Shown here one piece after another: positions 26,398-37,678 of a stretch of 64,000 nucleotides of DNA. Location: assembly GCA_963693315.1 (NCBI GenBank), contig OY856186.1, positions 138,168,439 through 138,232,438 of the forward strand, written 5' to 3'. The DNA is from Diogma glabrata. Lineage: Eukaryota; Arthropoda; Insecta; Diptera; Cylindrotomidae. The notes below the pieces were generated by a model. The model was not told the DNA's origin. It ran no database searches and was given only the letters and a program-made list of their open reading frames with translations. The position numbers and the translations under genes were made by a program. How positions within the stretch are numbered: position 1 is the stretch's first letter; each line of letters opens with the position of its first letter.

Positions 26398-26942
26398 CAG
26401 GCCTGACAAGAGGGGGGGAGGGGATTAGACCGGGCCCGGCTCTTCAAAAGCGCCCGAACTCCGACCAAAATGAAAATATTACATAAGCGAAAAATTATTT
26501 TTCAAAACTAAAGTATGTATTGTATATGTAGATTTGATCGTTCTCTAAATTTATAATATGTATTTACTAATATAATATTAATTTATATTCACTAATTTAT
26601 CATCAATAAAATACATGATGATTTGAATAACATGGATCAAACATTTAGTTGTAAAGTTTTTCTTTTAAAAGAAAATAATAGATCCCTTAAAATCGTACAT
26701 TTGTAATTACAAACGTAAGAAAACTATAAAAAGCGGTTAATTCAGCATCATTCGATTTTAAAAAATTAACGGTAAACAACAAAAATAAGTGTTTTATGGC
26801 AGGCCAGAAGCCCTATTCTCGAACACATAAATGTCAGTTTGGACAATATTGTGAAGTTCGTATCGCATAACATTGAACGGTAACGATAACGATTTTACCG
26901 GTAAACGGATTTCAAAATGTTGTCTAAATTTCAACCAGCCGG

Positions 26943-27561
26943 TGTTGTGGTCGAGATGAATAATAAAAAACATAATCAAATTTAACTTTACTTTTTTTTT
27001 AACAAAGATTTATAAATTACTTAATTTCTCTTACGCTAATGTCTTTGATTTTCTGACACAACTCCTCTTATTTTAAATTATGAGCTTCACTATTAACTTT
27101 ATAAATTTAACTATTTTATTGTAAGCGTCACTGTTTTTCGTTGAAGTTATTAAATTCAACTATTTTCATTGAAACTTATAAGCTTTCACCGTCTTAGATT
27201 GATTTATAAATATAGCTATTTTAAATTTTTGGCACAACTCTTATATTTAAATTTAAAAAAAAACCACTTTTAATTTTCAGGCACAATTCTATTTTTTTTT
27301 ACTTACAGATTTAAAATTATGTATGAAACTCTCTTCATTAAATTCCCAAACACAACTCACTTGATTCTTTTTCAAAGCTCTTATTTTATTGACTAATATT
27401 TTTATTGATATTCCAAGCACTACTCTCAAAATTCAACTCGACTTAATATTAAAATTTACTTTAATTTATATTAGAAAAATTGTTATAAGAAATGTTATTT
27501 GTTTAACAATATTTAACAAATAATTCATTTTGACTTAACAATTTTCCTTTAATTTTATAAA
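26943..27561 (-). repeat. 3' LTR, first segment (split by a LINE)
   Basis: Matches 36156-36775 with few differences. The match breaks at ttttataaa, where the LINE at 27562-32009 has inserted. Confidence 0.92.
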
Positions 27562-27723
27562 TGATACAATGATACAAACTGAGTATTGACTTTTTATTTA
27601 AAACAAAAAATTTTGAATATTTGTTGTGGTGTTTAAATTTATAAATAAATTATGTGGTTTTTGTGTAAGAAATTATAAATTAGTTAAAATTAATTATCCG
27701 TTTGTAATTCTGTAAAGTTTGTA

Positions 27724-28755
27724 ATGCCTCATAAATGTGCTATTTGCTCTATTAATATTACATCGGTTAGAGCTCCAGGACTTCAATGTAGTGGTAATTG
27801 TAAGAAATTTTTTCATAGTAAATGTGTGACTTTGTCTAATGAACTTTTGGAACGAATAAGTCAAGGTAGTTTAAACTGGTGTTGTGCTTTTTGTAAAGAA
27901 AAATCAAGAAAATCACTTGTTATTCCACTAAAGGTATTTGATTCGAAAAATAACCTTGAAGAAAACAACGACTCTAATACAGAACTTAATTCTATTGAGC
28001 AAACTCATTTAAACCGTTTGTCACAGGATCCTGAATTAAATCAAACTCAATGTTCAGATTCCATTACAACACTCAGGTCTGATATTGACGCCTTAAAAAT
28101 TCAAATATCTGAGCTCGCTAAAAATATAAAAAATTTGTTCACACATTTCTCTAGCATCAACAACTTAATTGCTTCACAAAATTCGATATATAAGCCTAGT
28201 GTACCTCAACTTGAAAATCGGATAAATGAGCTAGAATTTTTCACGCGATCCAGAAATATTGAAATTTGTGGAGTTCCCGAAGTAGAAAACGAAAACATAA
28301 TTAACGTTGTCAAATCGATATCCTGCGTTCTAAATTGTCCATTAAACGATAATTGTATTGAAACTTGTACTCGTATCAAAACTTTCAGAAATACACAAAA
28401 CGAGAAAATTCCAAAAAATATAATAATTAGATTCAATACAATTACTATACGGAACAACTTTTTGCAGTCTTATAAATTATATAAACAAAAAAACGGTCAT
28501 CTAAATTTTGATACACTTGGATGCGCTTCATCGTCTTCATCCATAAATAATATTATATATGTTAACGAGCATCTGACACCATCCTCTAAAAAGTTATTGA
28601 TTGATAGTAAAAAAATTTGTCTACGTAACGATATCAAATATATTTGGACAAAGACCGGTTCTATCCTTACACGAAAAGAAGCAAATTCCAAAATATATCA
28701 AATCACTCATACAAACGATTTATATAAATTTTTTAACATCGATACTGTTAATTAA
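27724..28755 (+). CDS. LINE ORF1 protein, PHD-like zinc finger and FP-type C-terminus
   Basis: 343 residues, intact. Residues about 5-58 hold a Cys/His array (CAIC, CSGNC, FHSKC, WCCAFC) spaced like a PHD finger. Residues about 115-150 form a likely coiled coil with heptads. Residues 165-260 contain LEFFTRSRNIEICGVPE, the start of the RRM-like domain of LINE ORF1 proteins. Residues 278-330 (IYVNEHLTPSSKKLL, YIWTKTGSILTRK) resemble the baculovirus FP-like C-terminal domain found in ORF1 of CR1-type LINEs. Expected role: RNA-binding chaperone in the retrotransposition particle. ORF2 starts 47 bp after its stop. The start at 27724 is the first ATG of the frame and directly precedes the zinc finger. 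Confidence 0.88.
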   Translation: MPHKCAICSINITSVRAPGLQCSGNCKKFFHSKCVTLSNELLERISQGSLNWCCAFCKEKSRKSLVIPLKVFDSKNNLEENNDSNTELNSIEQTHLNRLSQDPELNQTQCSDSITTLRSDIDALKIQISELAKNIKNLFTHFSSINNLIASQNSIYKPSVPQLENRINELEFFTRSRNIEICGVPEVENENIINVVKSISCVLNCPLNDNCIETCTRIKTFRNTQNEKIPKNIIIRFNTITIRNNFLQSYKLYKQKNGHLNFDTLGCASSSSSINNIIYVNEHLTPSSKKLLIDSKKICLRNDIKYIWTKTGSILTRKEANSKIYQITHTNDLYKFFNIDTVN

Positions 28756-28802
28756 GCACAAATTTAGCAGCAACACATACATATCAACAATTAAATCAAA
28801 AT

Positions 28803-31733
28803 ATGGCCTTCCGTAATATTAAACTGTATTATCAAAACGTAAGAGGATTGCGTAGCAAGACAAAACAATTTTATTTAAATGTTGTGAATCAAGATTTTGA
28901 TGTTATTTGCTTAACTGAAACATGGCTCAATGAATCGATTTTTGATTCTGAATTGTTTGATCAACGTTATGTTACCTTCAGAAGAGATCGTGATTACAAA
29001 AATTTAAATATGATAAATGGTGGTGGAGTTTTGATTGCTGTGAAAACAACATCATTTAGTAAAATTTCTTTTAAAAGTGAATGGCAAAATGATGCAGAAG
29101 ACATTTGGCTAACACTATACACCAAGAACACAAAATTTCATTTATGTGTGTCTTACTTAGATCATAATGCAAATCGTTCTCAAGCTGCCTCAACTTAACT
29201 TCAGAACTTTGAATCACACCTCAGACAAATTGAACATGTGGTAAATTTAAACAATTCTGACGACGTCATTGTTATTGGTGACTACAATCTACCACGTCTT
29301 TTCGATAACAACGGTGAAACGTGTCCATCACAATGTACTCGTGATGATTTATTTTTGGAAATGTTCAACTTTTGCTGCTTTCAACAATTTAATTACATCG
29401 AGAATGATTCGTCCCGCATATTAGATTTAGTGATAAGTAATTTCAATGTTAATGTGTCAAAATCTTATAACTCTCTTGTATCTGAGGACAAACATCATCC
29501 AACACTAAGCATTGACCTTAATTTAAACTTCTGCTGCTCATTGCATAACAATAATAATGTAAAAACTAAATCTAAATCTGATTCATTTTCTTACAATTTT
29601 AAATCAGTTGATTTTCAAGATATTTTTAATAGGTTTGAACACACAAATTGGTCTTCAATGCTTGGTGTTGTGGATGACACAAATGAAATAATTAATATTG
29701 ACCTTGCAATTGATAACTTGTATACATTTATTTTTTCTATTCTAGATGAACTTGTTCCAAAGACATCAGGGAATGTAAATAAACGCTTTCCGTTTTGGTA
29801 CTCCAAATCATCGATAAATATTTACCACGATAAATTAAGGTACCACAAAAAATACAAAAAATTTCGCAATTTTTGTGATTTACTTATCTTCAAAAAATTA
29901 AGAGCTCAACTAAAAGTGCAAACTGAACTGGACTATGAAACCTACTTAAAAACGGTTCAGTCAAATATTACGAATAATCCTAAATATTTTTGGAAACACG
30001 TAAAAAACAAAAAAAAAGTCATTTCTCAATACCCATCCAATATGGAATATAACAATGTTGAAGCCAGTACTACAACTGCAATTACAAATCTATTCGCTGA
30101 TTTTTTTCAACAAAGTTCTTCAAAACCACAAAGGTGCCATCCAAACATCGTAAAAGGGAATAATTTAAATATTTCTTCAATGAAAATTTCTGCTGCTGAA
30201 GTTTTCAATTCTTTGAACGACTTAAACATGTATAAAAATGCTGGCCCTGATAGAATTCCTATTGTATTCTTAAAAAAATGTGCTGTTTATCTGGCTTACC
30301 CACTTTCCTTACTATTTAACGCATCACTTAGTTTAGGTTCTTTTCCCACGATATGGAAAACATCATTTGTCACCACAATTCACAAAGAGGGTAACAAATC
30401 AAAAATTAAAAACTATCGCCCCATTAGTATAATATCCCCAATTCCAAAACTATTCGAGCAAATAATTACCAATAAATTGAAGTTTCAAATTGTGAGTGTC
30501 TTGATAGATGAACAACATGGTTTTATAAAGGGTAGATCGGCAGAAACCAATCTCTTAATTCTAACTGAGTTTCTCAGAGAAAATTTAGATAAAAAACAAC
30601 AAGTCGATGTTTTATATACCGACTTTAGAAAACCGTTCGATCAAGTCTGCCATAACACCTTAATCCAGAAACTACAAAATATTGGTATTCATGGCAGTTT
30701 ATTAAACTGGATAACATCGTATCTATTAAATCGCACTCAGACTGTTGTTATTGATAATTTTTTTTCAAAATCTTTTGCTGTTTCCTCTGGAGTTCCGCAA
30801 GGATCACACCTAGGTCCATTGCTTTTTATAATTTTTTTGAATGATGTCTCCTCTTGCTTCCAAAATAGTTCCTTTTTACTATATGCCGATGATTTTAAAA
30901 TGTATAAGGTTGTGAATAATATTCATGATCAAACCTTATTTCAGGAAGATATTTCTCGTTTTGAGGATTACTGTGTTCATAATAACTTAAATCTCAATGT
31001 CAAAAAATGTCATAAGCTCTCATTTGTCGGAAAAAAGAAAAAGAACTATGATTCTAAATACTTTCTCAATAATACTGTTATTACTAACGTGTCGACTGTA
31101 AAGGACCTAGGTGTCACCTTTGAATCAAATTTATCGTTTTCTACCCATATAAACAATACATTCAGTAAATCCTATCGCATGTTGGGTTTTGTTATGAGAA
31201 CATGTAATGATTTCAATAAACTGCGTCCTATGATAACCTTATTTACGGCGTTAGTAAGATCTCATATTGAATACATGTCAATCGTTTGGTATCCTCATCA
31301 ATCAACATATAAAATACTTTTAGAAAAAATTCAAAAAAAGTTTGAATATTACTTGTTTAGGAGAGGATTTTTTAGTTTTATGAATAGGAGCGACTTTTCG
31401 AATTCATATTTAGTTTTCCTAAAATTTTTAAACCTGGAGTTAATTGAAGTGAGACGAAATATCTCTGACTTACTTTTTATTTTCAAGATTTTTAATAATT
31501 TAATGGCGAATAAGCCAGATGTGTTGTCACTTTTTAGTTTGTACGTTCCTGTAAAGTCAACGAGGTCGCGAAATTTGTTGTATGTAAGGTTTGGAAGAAC
31601 AAATTTTTAAAATTTTTCAACGGTAAACAGAATGGTAAGATGTTTTAATAAGAAGTGTAATTTTTTTGATGTCTTTGGTAACATTTCACTACTGTCATTC
31701 AAAAGGTTGTTGGGACCTATTAATTTAGAATAA
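28803..31733 (+). pseudogene. LINE ORF2: AP endonuclease and reverse transcriptase, two nonsense codons
   Basis: One frame of 976 codons with stops only at 29196-29198 and 31608-31610. The N-terminal endonuclease shows LYYQNVRGLRSK, CLTETWL and, after the first stop, VIGDYNLP. The RT domain shows KNAGPDRIP, IHKEGNKSKIKNYRPISI, YTDFRKPFDQV with a catalytic Asp, SGVPQGSHLGPLLF and LLYADDFKMYK (YADD box). After the second stop the frame continues through a conserved tail (MVRCFNKKCNFFD to LLGPINLE). The enzyme would nick target DNA and copy LINE RNA by target-primed reverse transcription. The stops are point changes, with no frameshift, which suggests recent decay. CR1/Jockey superfamily; the clade is not resolved. 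Confidence 0.92.
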
Positions 31734-31865
31734 ACTATAATATAGCAATTGGTGGTGTAAATAAATAATATTGTAAATATAAAATAAATAGTGAATTGAA
31801 TGAACAAATCAAAACAAACTATAACAAATCAAAATAAATTGAAACAAATAAATTATAGAATAATT

Positions 31866-31907
<42 letters not shown>

Positions 31908-32009
31908 ACAATTAGACTTTAATCAATATTTTGTAAATTACTTTTAAAAAAAATGATGTTACTATTTTTGGGTTTATCCTGTTGTTACATCTTCTATTAA
32001 TAAAATAAA

Positions 32010-32193
32010 ATAAAACAAAAATGAAACAAAACAAAAAATTTTACTTCTTGCATTTCGTAATATGAAAATAAATAATTATTTACAAGAAGTGTTGAACTTG
32101 AGGAAGTCGCTAGTCGTTTCCTATATTTGTTTTCTTAATTAGTTTAATATTTAAGTGAATATGAGAGAGGGGTTGATAAGTTGGTTTCCAACA
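32010..32193 (-). repeat. 3' LTR, second segment
   Basis: Continues the LTR after the LINE and ends ggtttccaaca. The right LTR has one extra copy of a 13-15 bp aaaatgaaacaaaac unit at the junction. Confidence 0.9.
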
Positions 32194-33390
32194 TCTGACC
32201 ACCCAACGAAAAAGAAAAATGTTTATTTTGTTAAAACTAAAGATTTTTCTGTAAACAATAATTTAAATATTGAATTGAATAATAAAACCGAACTTGAACT
32301 TGAGAAAAAAAAATTACATTTTTCGTGGAGCATTTAACATTTAATATTGTTATCATTTGATATCGTTTGCATTTTTTAACTAATAATAAAATTGATAAAT
32401 ATTATTGACTTGAACTAGTGTTTCAATAAAATACGTTTTTAGATTGTTATCGTACCTAAACTGTATAATACTATAAATATAATAATTTCGCCTGAATGAT
32501 ACTTAAATTAACTCAATGTTATATGTTAATGCAAAAACTTAAATATATATTTAACCAGACCTATCCTAATAATATAAAATATTTTCTTTATTATTTTCTT
32601 TTCTTTACTGTACATAAACATTGTGACATTGAGAAAAAAAAAATTTGAAATAATACAATTTATGCCTATGATAAATTTTTGACGGTGAGCTTAAAAAAAT
32701 TGTATTTAAATTATTTTATTTTTCTTTTTTTTTTGTTGTAATTATTATTACTTTGAGTTTGTGTTTATTATTTTTGTGTTAATGTACGAATAAATAAAAT
32801 TCGAGACATTGCATTCCCTAACTTTTATATTATGGGAATTTTGAAATTTAATATGTTTTATTATTATAATTATGCAAGGAAAATTTTCATTGAGAAAAGA
32901 AAAAATTAGAAATATGAGTTACTATTTACAATAATTTTACGATAAATTAATTATGTTTTTGTTGTTATTACTTTTTTTTAACTTAAGCTTATGTTTTTGC
33001 TTATGTTTTTGTTATATGAATGTTTTCATATAAGTATATTTTTTTATTGGGTATACATTTTTTCTATAATGAATTTGTTTATGTTTTAATGTGAAATTGG
33101 TTTTTTCTTATATGTACAATATATTTGATTATGAATTATCGAGATTAAAATATTTGTTCCTTATCTATTTTGTTGTATAAAATAATTTCAAAATAAAAAT
33201 AATTAATTTTTTTACTTGTCAGCGTTTATGTTTTGTGTGATTAAAATAGAAAAATGGGTTATGGTTTAACCTTTAATAATATTGTATATAGTTATATCTT
33301 TTGTTGATTTATTTTCTGTTCGTTGCATAATAATATTTATTGGCTGATATATGCGTATGTATACATATGTTTTTTTAAATAAAAAGATTC
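32194..33390. other. LTR element internal region, noncoding 3' part
   Basis: Very AT-rich, without a frame I trust. In a Gypsy-type element pol would be expected here on the minus strand, but no RT, RNase H or integrase motif is visible in any frame. Confidence 0.55.
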
Positions 33391-33394
33391 TTAA

Positions 33395-33595
33395 TAAGAT
33401 TAATCAGTTCAGTTGCCTTTATGTCCCCATTACGAATAGCTCGACAATTGGTACACTCAACTAGTTTAGTTAAACATAAACTAGCGGTGTAGGAACTTTT
33501 AATCATCGCCTCTGATGATTGACCTTTATTCGGGGTCGGTTCCGAAACATTCACTGTTAACTTAGTTAAAGAATTATTTATTATTTTATTATTTA
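33395..33595 (-). CDS. Short unassigned frame inside the LTR element
   Basis: The minus strand is open for about 65 codons and reads with mixed composition, unlike its AT-rich surroundings (KLVECTNCRAIRNGD, then KATELINLIKNLF). It contains a C-x2-C pair but no full zinc knuckle. It may be the C-terminal end of the gag-like coding region; there is no start codon of its own. Function unknown. Confidence 0.35.
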
Positions 33596-33834
33596 AATAT
33601 TTGTTTGGTTATTCGCTTAATAAATTGTTTTAATAAATTTTTTTTTCCTCTTTTCTTTTAGTATTTTTGTATATGTAATTTTATTAACTTAGAACATTGA
33701 TTTTGCGCATATAACCTTGAAAATATATAACACTTAAATTTCAATAATAATAATATTATAGTTCGTTTATACGTTTAATTGTTTGAAATACTTAAAACCA
33801 CGAGAATGGTTTTGGTATTGATTATATTACTTAG

Positions 33835-35719
33835 TTATATTAATAAAAATGACAAATTTCTTAAAATCTTATAAATTCGATCACGAATGGTTCCTTTCTG
33901 CCTTTCTTGATCTGCGTCTGGTCCGTTCTCATAATTACAACCAAAGTCTTCGAGGTAACTTAACCAGTAGTTCGCTTTCAGATGAAAATTTTGCTGTAAA
34001 TTTAAGATTTGCGTGTACGCCTTTTCCTTTGAATTCATCATTACCCATAACTGCAATTTGAAACTAGAAGATACTATAATTGATAATTTATGAAAAAGGT
34101 GTTTAAAAAACTTGACCAATACGAATGCGGATTCCTTTTTATTATCTGGATGCTAAAGTGAATAATTTGCTGTGTTCCGAATATTGCTAAAATGAATACT
34201 GCTAGTTTTTGGAATAAAACTTAAGAGGCAAGAAAATAATTTTATTAATGATTCTATAAAATTAGAAGGAGAGACGCAATGTTGTTTCACTCTCCTTTTG
34301 ATTTGATTTTTTGAAATCACCAGTTTTTTCCTATTTTTTGATGATTTTTGTTTGTTTTCCAGAACATTGTGAATGTGTTGGAAGTTTTTGTGTTTAAGCA
34401 GAATTTCAGATTTTAAAAGTGTTTTTGAAATAGTGTTGGAATTTATCTGATAGTGCTTGACAACCGGAGTAAAAAGCGATCTAATTCTATGATTTGTGTG
34501 ATCATTGTTGAGTTTCTTATTTGCGATCAATTTTTTATTCAATTTTATTCTTGGCTCAGTTATAGCTAAACTTGTATGTTTTATATCAGAACAAGAAAAT
34601 TTGTTTGGTTGGAAATCTTTTTGTGTTATAATTTTATTTTCTGCTTATCGTGAAATTTTAATTCGTTTGAAATAATCATATTATTTATTGTGTCATTTTT
34701 ATCAATATTTATATCAATTGCATCATTTAAATATTTAGGTGAGTTATCAGGTACTGTCGTTGTAACATTATCGTGTAATATAGGTTGTTGGGAATTGTCT
34801 ATTTTGTCGTTCAGGTGGATTATTGTCTGCTTTAAAGTTTCTATATCAGCGTCTTTAGTTTTCAGATCCTCTTCGAGAGAACTGATTGTTGCTTCGGTTT
34901 CTTGTTTTATATATTTAAATGCGTTGTGTTGAGTTAAGAGCTCTAGATTTAGTAAATTTAATTTTTTATTTAGGTTGGAAAAATTCGATTCTTCTTGTTC
35001 CTGTGTGGTCTGTTTTGCTTCCTATTCCATTCCTAAAGTAGTATTCTTTGTGTTTAATTCTTCCAGACCTACTACTAAATTATTGTTTATTGTCTCTTTT
35101 TCCTGTAATTCTGTGTTGGCTTTTCCTAAATCTATTTCCAAAACTAATTTTGTTATTATTAATTTTTCATATTCGTGTCGAAGTTCTCTATTTGCATTTT
35201 TGTTTTTTCTTAATTCTAAATTTGCCGTTGTTAAATTATCTGCTAGTTCCTTAGTAGAAAGTTTTAATTTTTCGTTAGTGTGAGCAAAAATACTCATTTC
35301 ATTTTTATGTTTGTTAAGCTCTTTAGTAAGTAAATCTATCTCTTCTGTATTTCGTTTGTCCTTCTTTTGTAAATCTAAGATTTGGTTCTCTAAACTTTCT
35401 ATTTGACGTTACTGTATAACTTTCGTTCGTTCATTTCCATGTCTTTTGATTTATAGGCCGCGTTTAAATCTACAGTTTCCTGAATCAATTTTGAAATAAT
35501 TTCTCTTAACCTGTTGATTTCGTTTTCTAATTTTTGTTTATCTAGCCTAAATAATTCGTTCTCTAATTTAAAAAGTAAAACTTCTTTTAATGTGTCTTGT
35601 ACGTTATTGTCAATACGTATTGCTACTTCCTTAATGAAGAATTTCGCCTCATCACGATGTATATATTTACCCGAAGGTAATTGATTTAAAATTTCATAAT
35701 AAATGTCAGCGATATTCAT
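33835..35719 (-). pseudogene. Gag-like coiled-coil protein of the LTR element
   Basis: The first ATG at 35719 lies about 410 bp after the primer-binding site. The reading starts MNIADIYYEILNQLPSGKY, then becomes a long heptad-rich region (KLENEINRLREIISKLI; ELADNLTTANLELRKN; SSLEEDLKTKDADIETLKQ). A frameshift near 35400 and a stop near 35022 interrupt it, but the coiled-coil pattern continues to about 34640. A basic segment follows (34542-34153), then a frame with NYWLSYLEDFGCNYENGPDA near 33940-34000. No zinc knuckle, protease or RT was found. Position after the LTR and primer site implies a gag role; the fold is inferred only from composition. Confidence 0.6.
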
Positions 35720-36132
35720 TTTGTTTGAAAATTTTCTTTTTTATATTTTAACGAAAATAAAAATGTTAAAATGACTTACTTCTTTTTGCTGTAGATGACT
35801 TACTTGGTGTTGTATACAAATGGTGTCTTGACTAGAATAGGCGTTGCTGCATTTAATCTTGATCCAGATGATGATGTGGATGCTGTTCCCAGATTATACG
35901 CTGTTTCTATTTACGTAGATGATGATGGTATTGATGTTGATAGCTTTTATTTCGTATAATAAAAAATGCATTAACACATTTAAATTTGTTATTCACTGCA
36001 CTAATGTTTTCGCACTAATTGTTCGCTGTTCTTATTCAAAATTGTTTCAGTTAAATTTTTAGTTCTTACAAATTTTATTTTTATTATTTTGATTAGACAG
36101 ATTATCTTAACTATAAATAACTAGCTCCCGTA

Positions 36133-36150
36133 GGGTTACCAACTGCGCCA
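36133..36150 (-). promoter_or_regulatory. Primer-binding site of the LTR element
   Basis: On the minus strand, TGGCGCAGTTGGTAACCC starts 5 nt after the end of the 5' LTR. TGGCGC-type sites after the LTR are typical of Ty3/Gypsy elements in insects. The priming tRNA was not matched. Confidence 0.75.
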
Positions 36151-36155
36151 GATTA

Positions 36156-36970
36156 TGTTGTGGTCGAGATGAATAATAAAAAACATAATCAAATTTAACG
36201 TTACTTTTTATTTTAACAAAGATTTATAAATTACTTAATTTCTCTTACGCTAATGTCTTTGATTTTCTGACACAACTAGTCTTATTTTAAATTATGAGCT
36301 TCACTATTAACTTTATAAATTTAACTATTTTATTGTAAGCGTCACTGTTTTTCGTTGAAGTTATTAAATTCAACTATTTTCATTGAAACTTATAAGCTTT
36401 CACCGTCTTAGATTGATTTATAAATATAACTATTTTAAATTTTTGGCACAACTCTTATATTTAAATTTAAAAAAAAGACCACTTTTAATTTTCAGGCACA
36501 ATTCTATTTTTTTTTACTTACAGATTTAAAATTATGTATGAAACTCTCTTCATTAAATTCCCAAACACAACTCACTTGATTCTTTTTCAAAGCTCTTATT
36601 TTATTGACTAATATTTTTATTGATATTCCAAGCACTACTCTCAAAATTCAACTCGACTTAATATTAAAATTTACTTTAATTTATATTAGAAAAATTGTTA
36701 TAAGAAATGTTATTTGTTTAACAATATTTAACAAATAATTCATTTTGACTTAACAATTTTCCTTTAATTTTATAAAACAAAAATGAAACAAAACAAAAAT
36801 GAAACAAAACAAAAAATTTTACTTCTTGCATTTTGTAATATGAAAATAAATAATTATTTACAAGAAGTGTTGAACTTGAGGAAGTCGCTAATCGTTTCCT
36901 ATATCTGTTTTCTTAATTAATTTAATATTTAAGTGAATATGTTTTGGGGTTGATTAGTTGGTTTCCAACA
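36156..36970 (-). repeat. 5' LTR, intact
   Basis: 815 bp, TG...CA ends on the plus strand, followed by the target duplication ccgg at 36971-36974. As the upstream LTR in minus orientation it would hold the promoter; I could not place a TATA box with confidence in this AT-rich sequence. Confidence 0.92.
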
Positions 36971-37678
36971 CCGGTATCTACAACAAACTGTTTAGTAATG
37001 GATTGTAAAACATCCACAAATTTAGTTTCAGATTCCTCAGCAGAAGAACAGAAGATTTATCTGTTTCTACATTAGAATATAATACCCGATTTCTTTAGAT
37101 TGTACACTCCAAGTAGAAAACCAACCCAACCAAATAGAGGTTCGTCATGATTTTGATGTGTGTAGTTTAGAAGATTAAATAATAAGGCCACAAATTACTG
37201 AAAATCGGGGCACATGAAGATAAATACATGGTTTTCCCGTGATCGTTTGAATGAACCATTTCCTACGTCACTCTTATTTAAAATTTTATCAAACGGAGAA
37301 GAAATAGAACGAGATTGGTTATTTTGGAGCTCTAATAAAGATGCTTTTTATTGCCTGCCGTGACGACTATTTCACACAAATATTAAATGAAACTGTTCTC
37401 ATCTCTGTCATCTTCAAGGATATTGTAAGGCTCAATCATGAAAAAATTATACAACAGATTAGCAACACACGAACACAACCGTGTGCAAATTCATTGTTAC
37501 ACAAAGTGACGTTAAAGTGAACTTAAAATAACGGGTACTTTTTCAATCGCCAAATTACTTTGCGATCAAATCGAGAACAAAACAAAAATTTGGAGGCAAC
37601 TTTCAACAAAAATTTGGATGTTTTTTTTATTTTTAGGTGAATGAGGCTTTGATTTGAGGGCAGAAAGCCATATGGTTG

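Larger units (their letters stand above)
27562..32009 (+). mobile_element. CR1/Jockey-like LINE, nearly full length, inserted in an LTR
   Basis: Bounded by comparing the two LTRs of the host element: the left LTR is interrupted after ttttataaa and resumes at taaaacaaaaatgaaac. The LINE has a short 5' UTR, ORF1 (27724-28755), ORF2 (28803-31733) and a 3' UTR that contains an A-run (31876-31905) and ends in a short (TAAAA)n repeat. The tail type and the ORF1 domains fit the CR1/L2/Jockey group. With ORF1 open and ORF2 carrying only two stops, it is among the younger insertions here. Confidence 0.88.
26943..36970 (-). mobile_element. LTR retrotransposon without visible pol, minus orientation
   Basis: Long direct repeats (left 26943-27561 plus 32010-32193; right 36156-36970, about 815 bp) start TGTTGTGGTCGAG and end TTTCCAACA. 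A 4-bp target duplication ccgg flanks them (26939-26942 and 36971-36974). A primer-binding-like site of the TGGCGC type at 36133-36150 sets the orientation. The ~4.0-kb internal region (32194-36155) encodes a coiled-coil gag-like protein on the minus strand, but no protease, RT, RNase H or integrase motif was seen. No clear polypurine tract was found next to the 3' LTR. Probably a nonautonomous Ty3/Gypsy-related element. Confidence 0.88.

Noticed and set aside
26794..26979. Minus-strand frame spanning the LTR border
   Set aside because: It crosses the insertion site of the LTR element at 26943, so it cannot be an ancestral gene.
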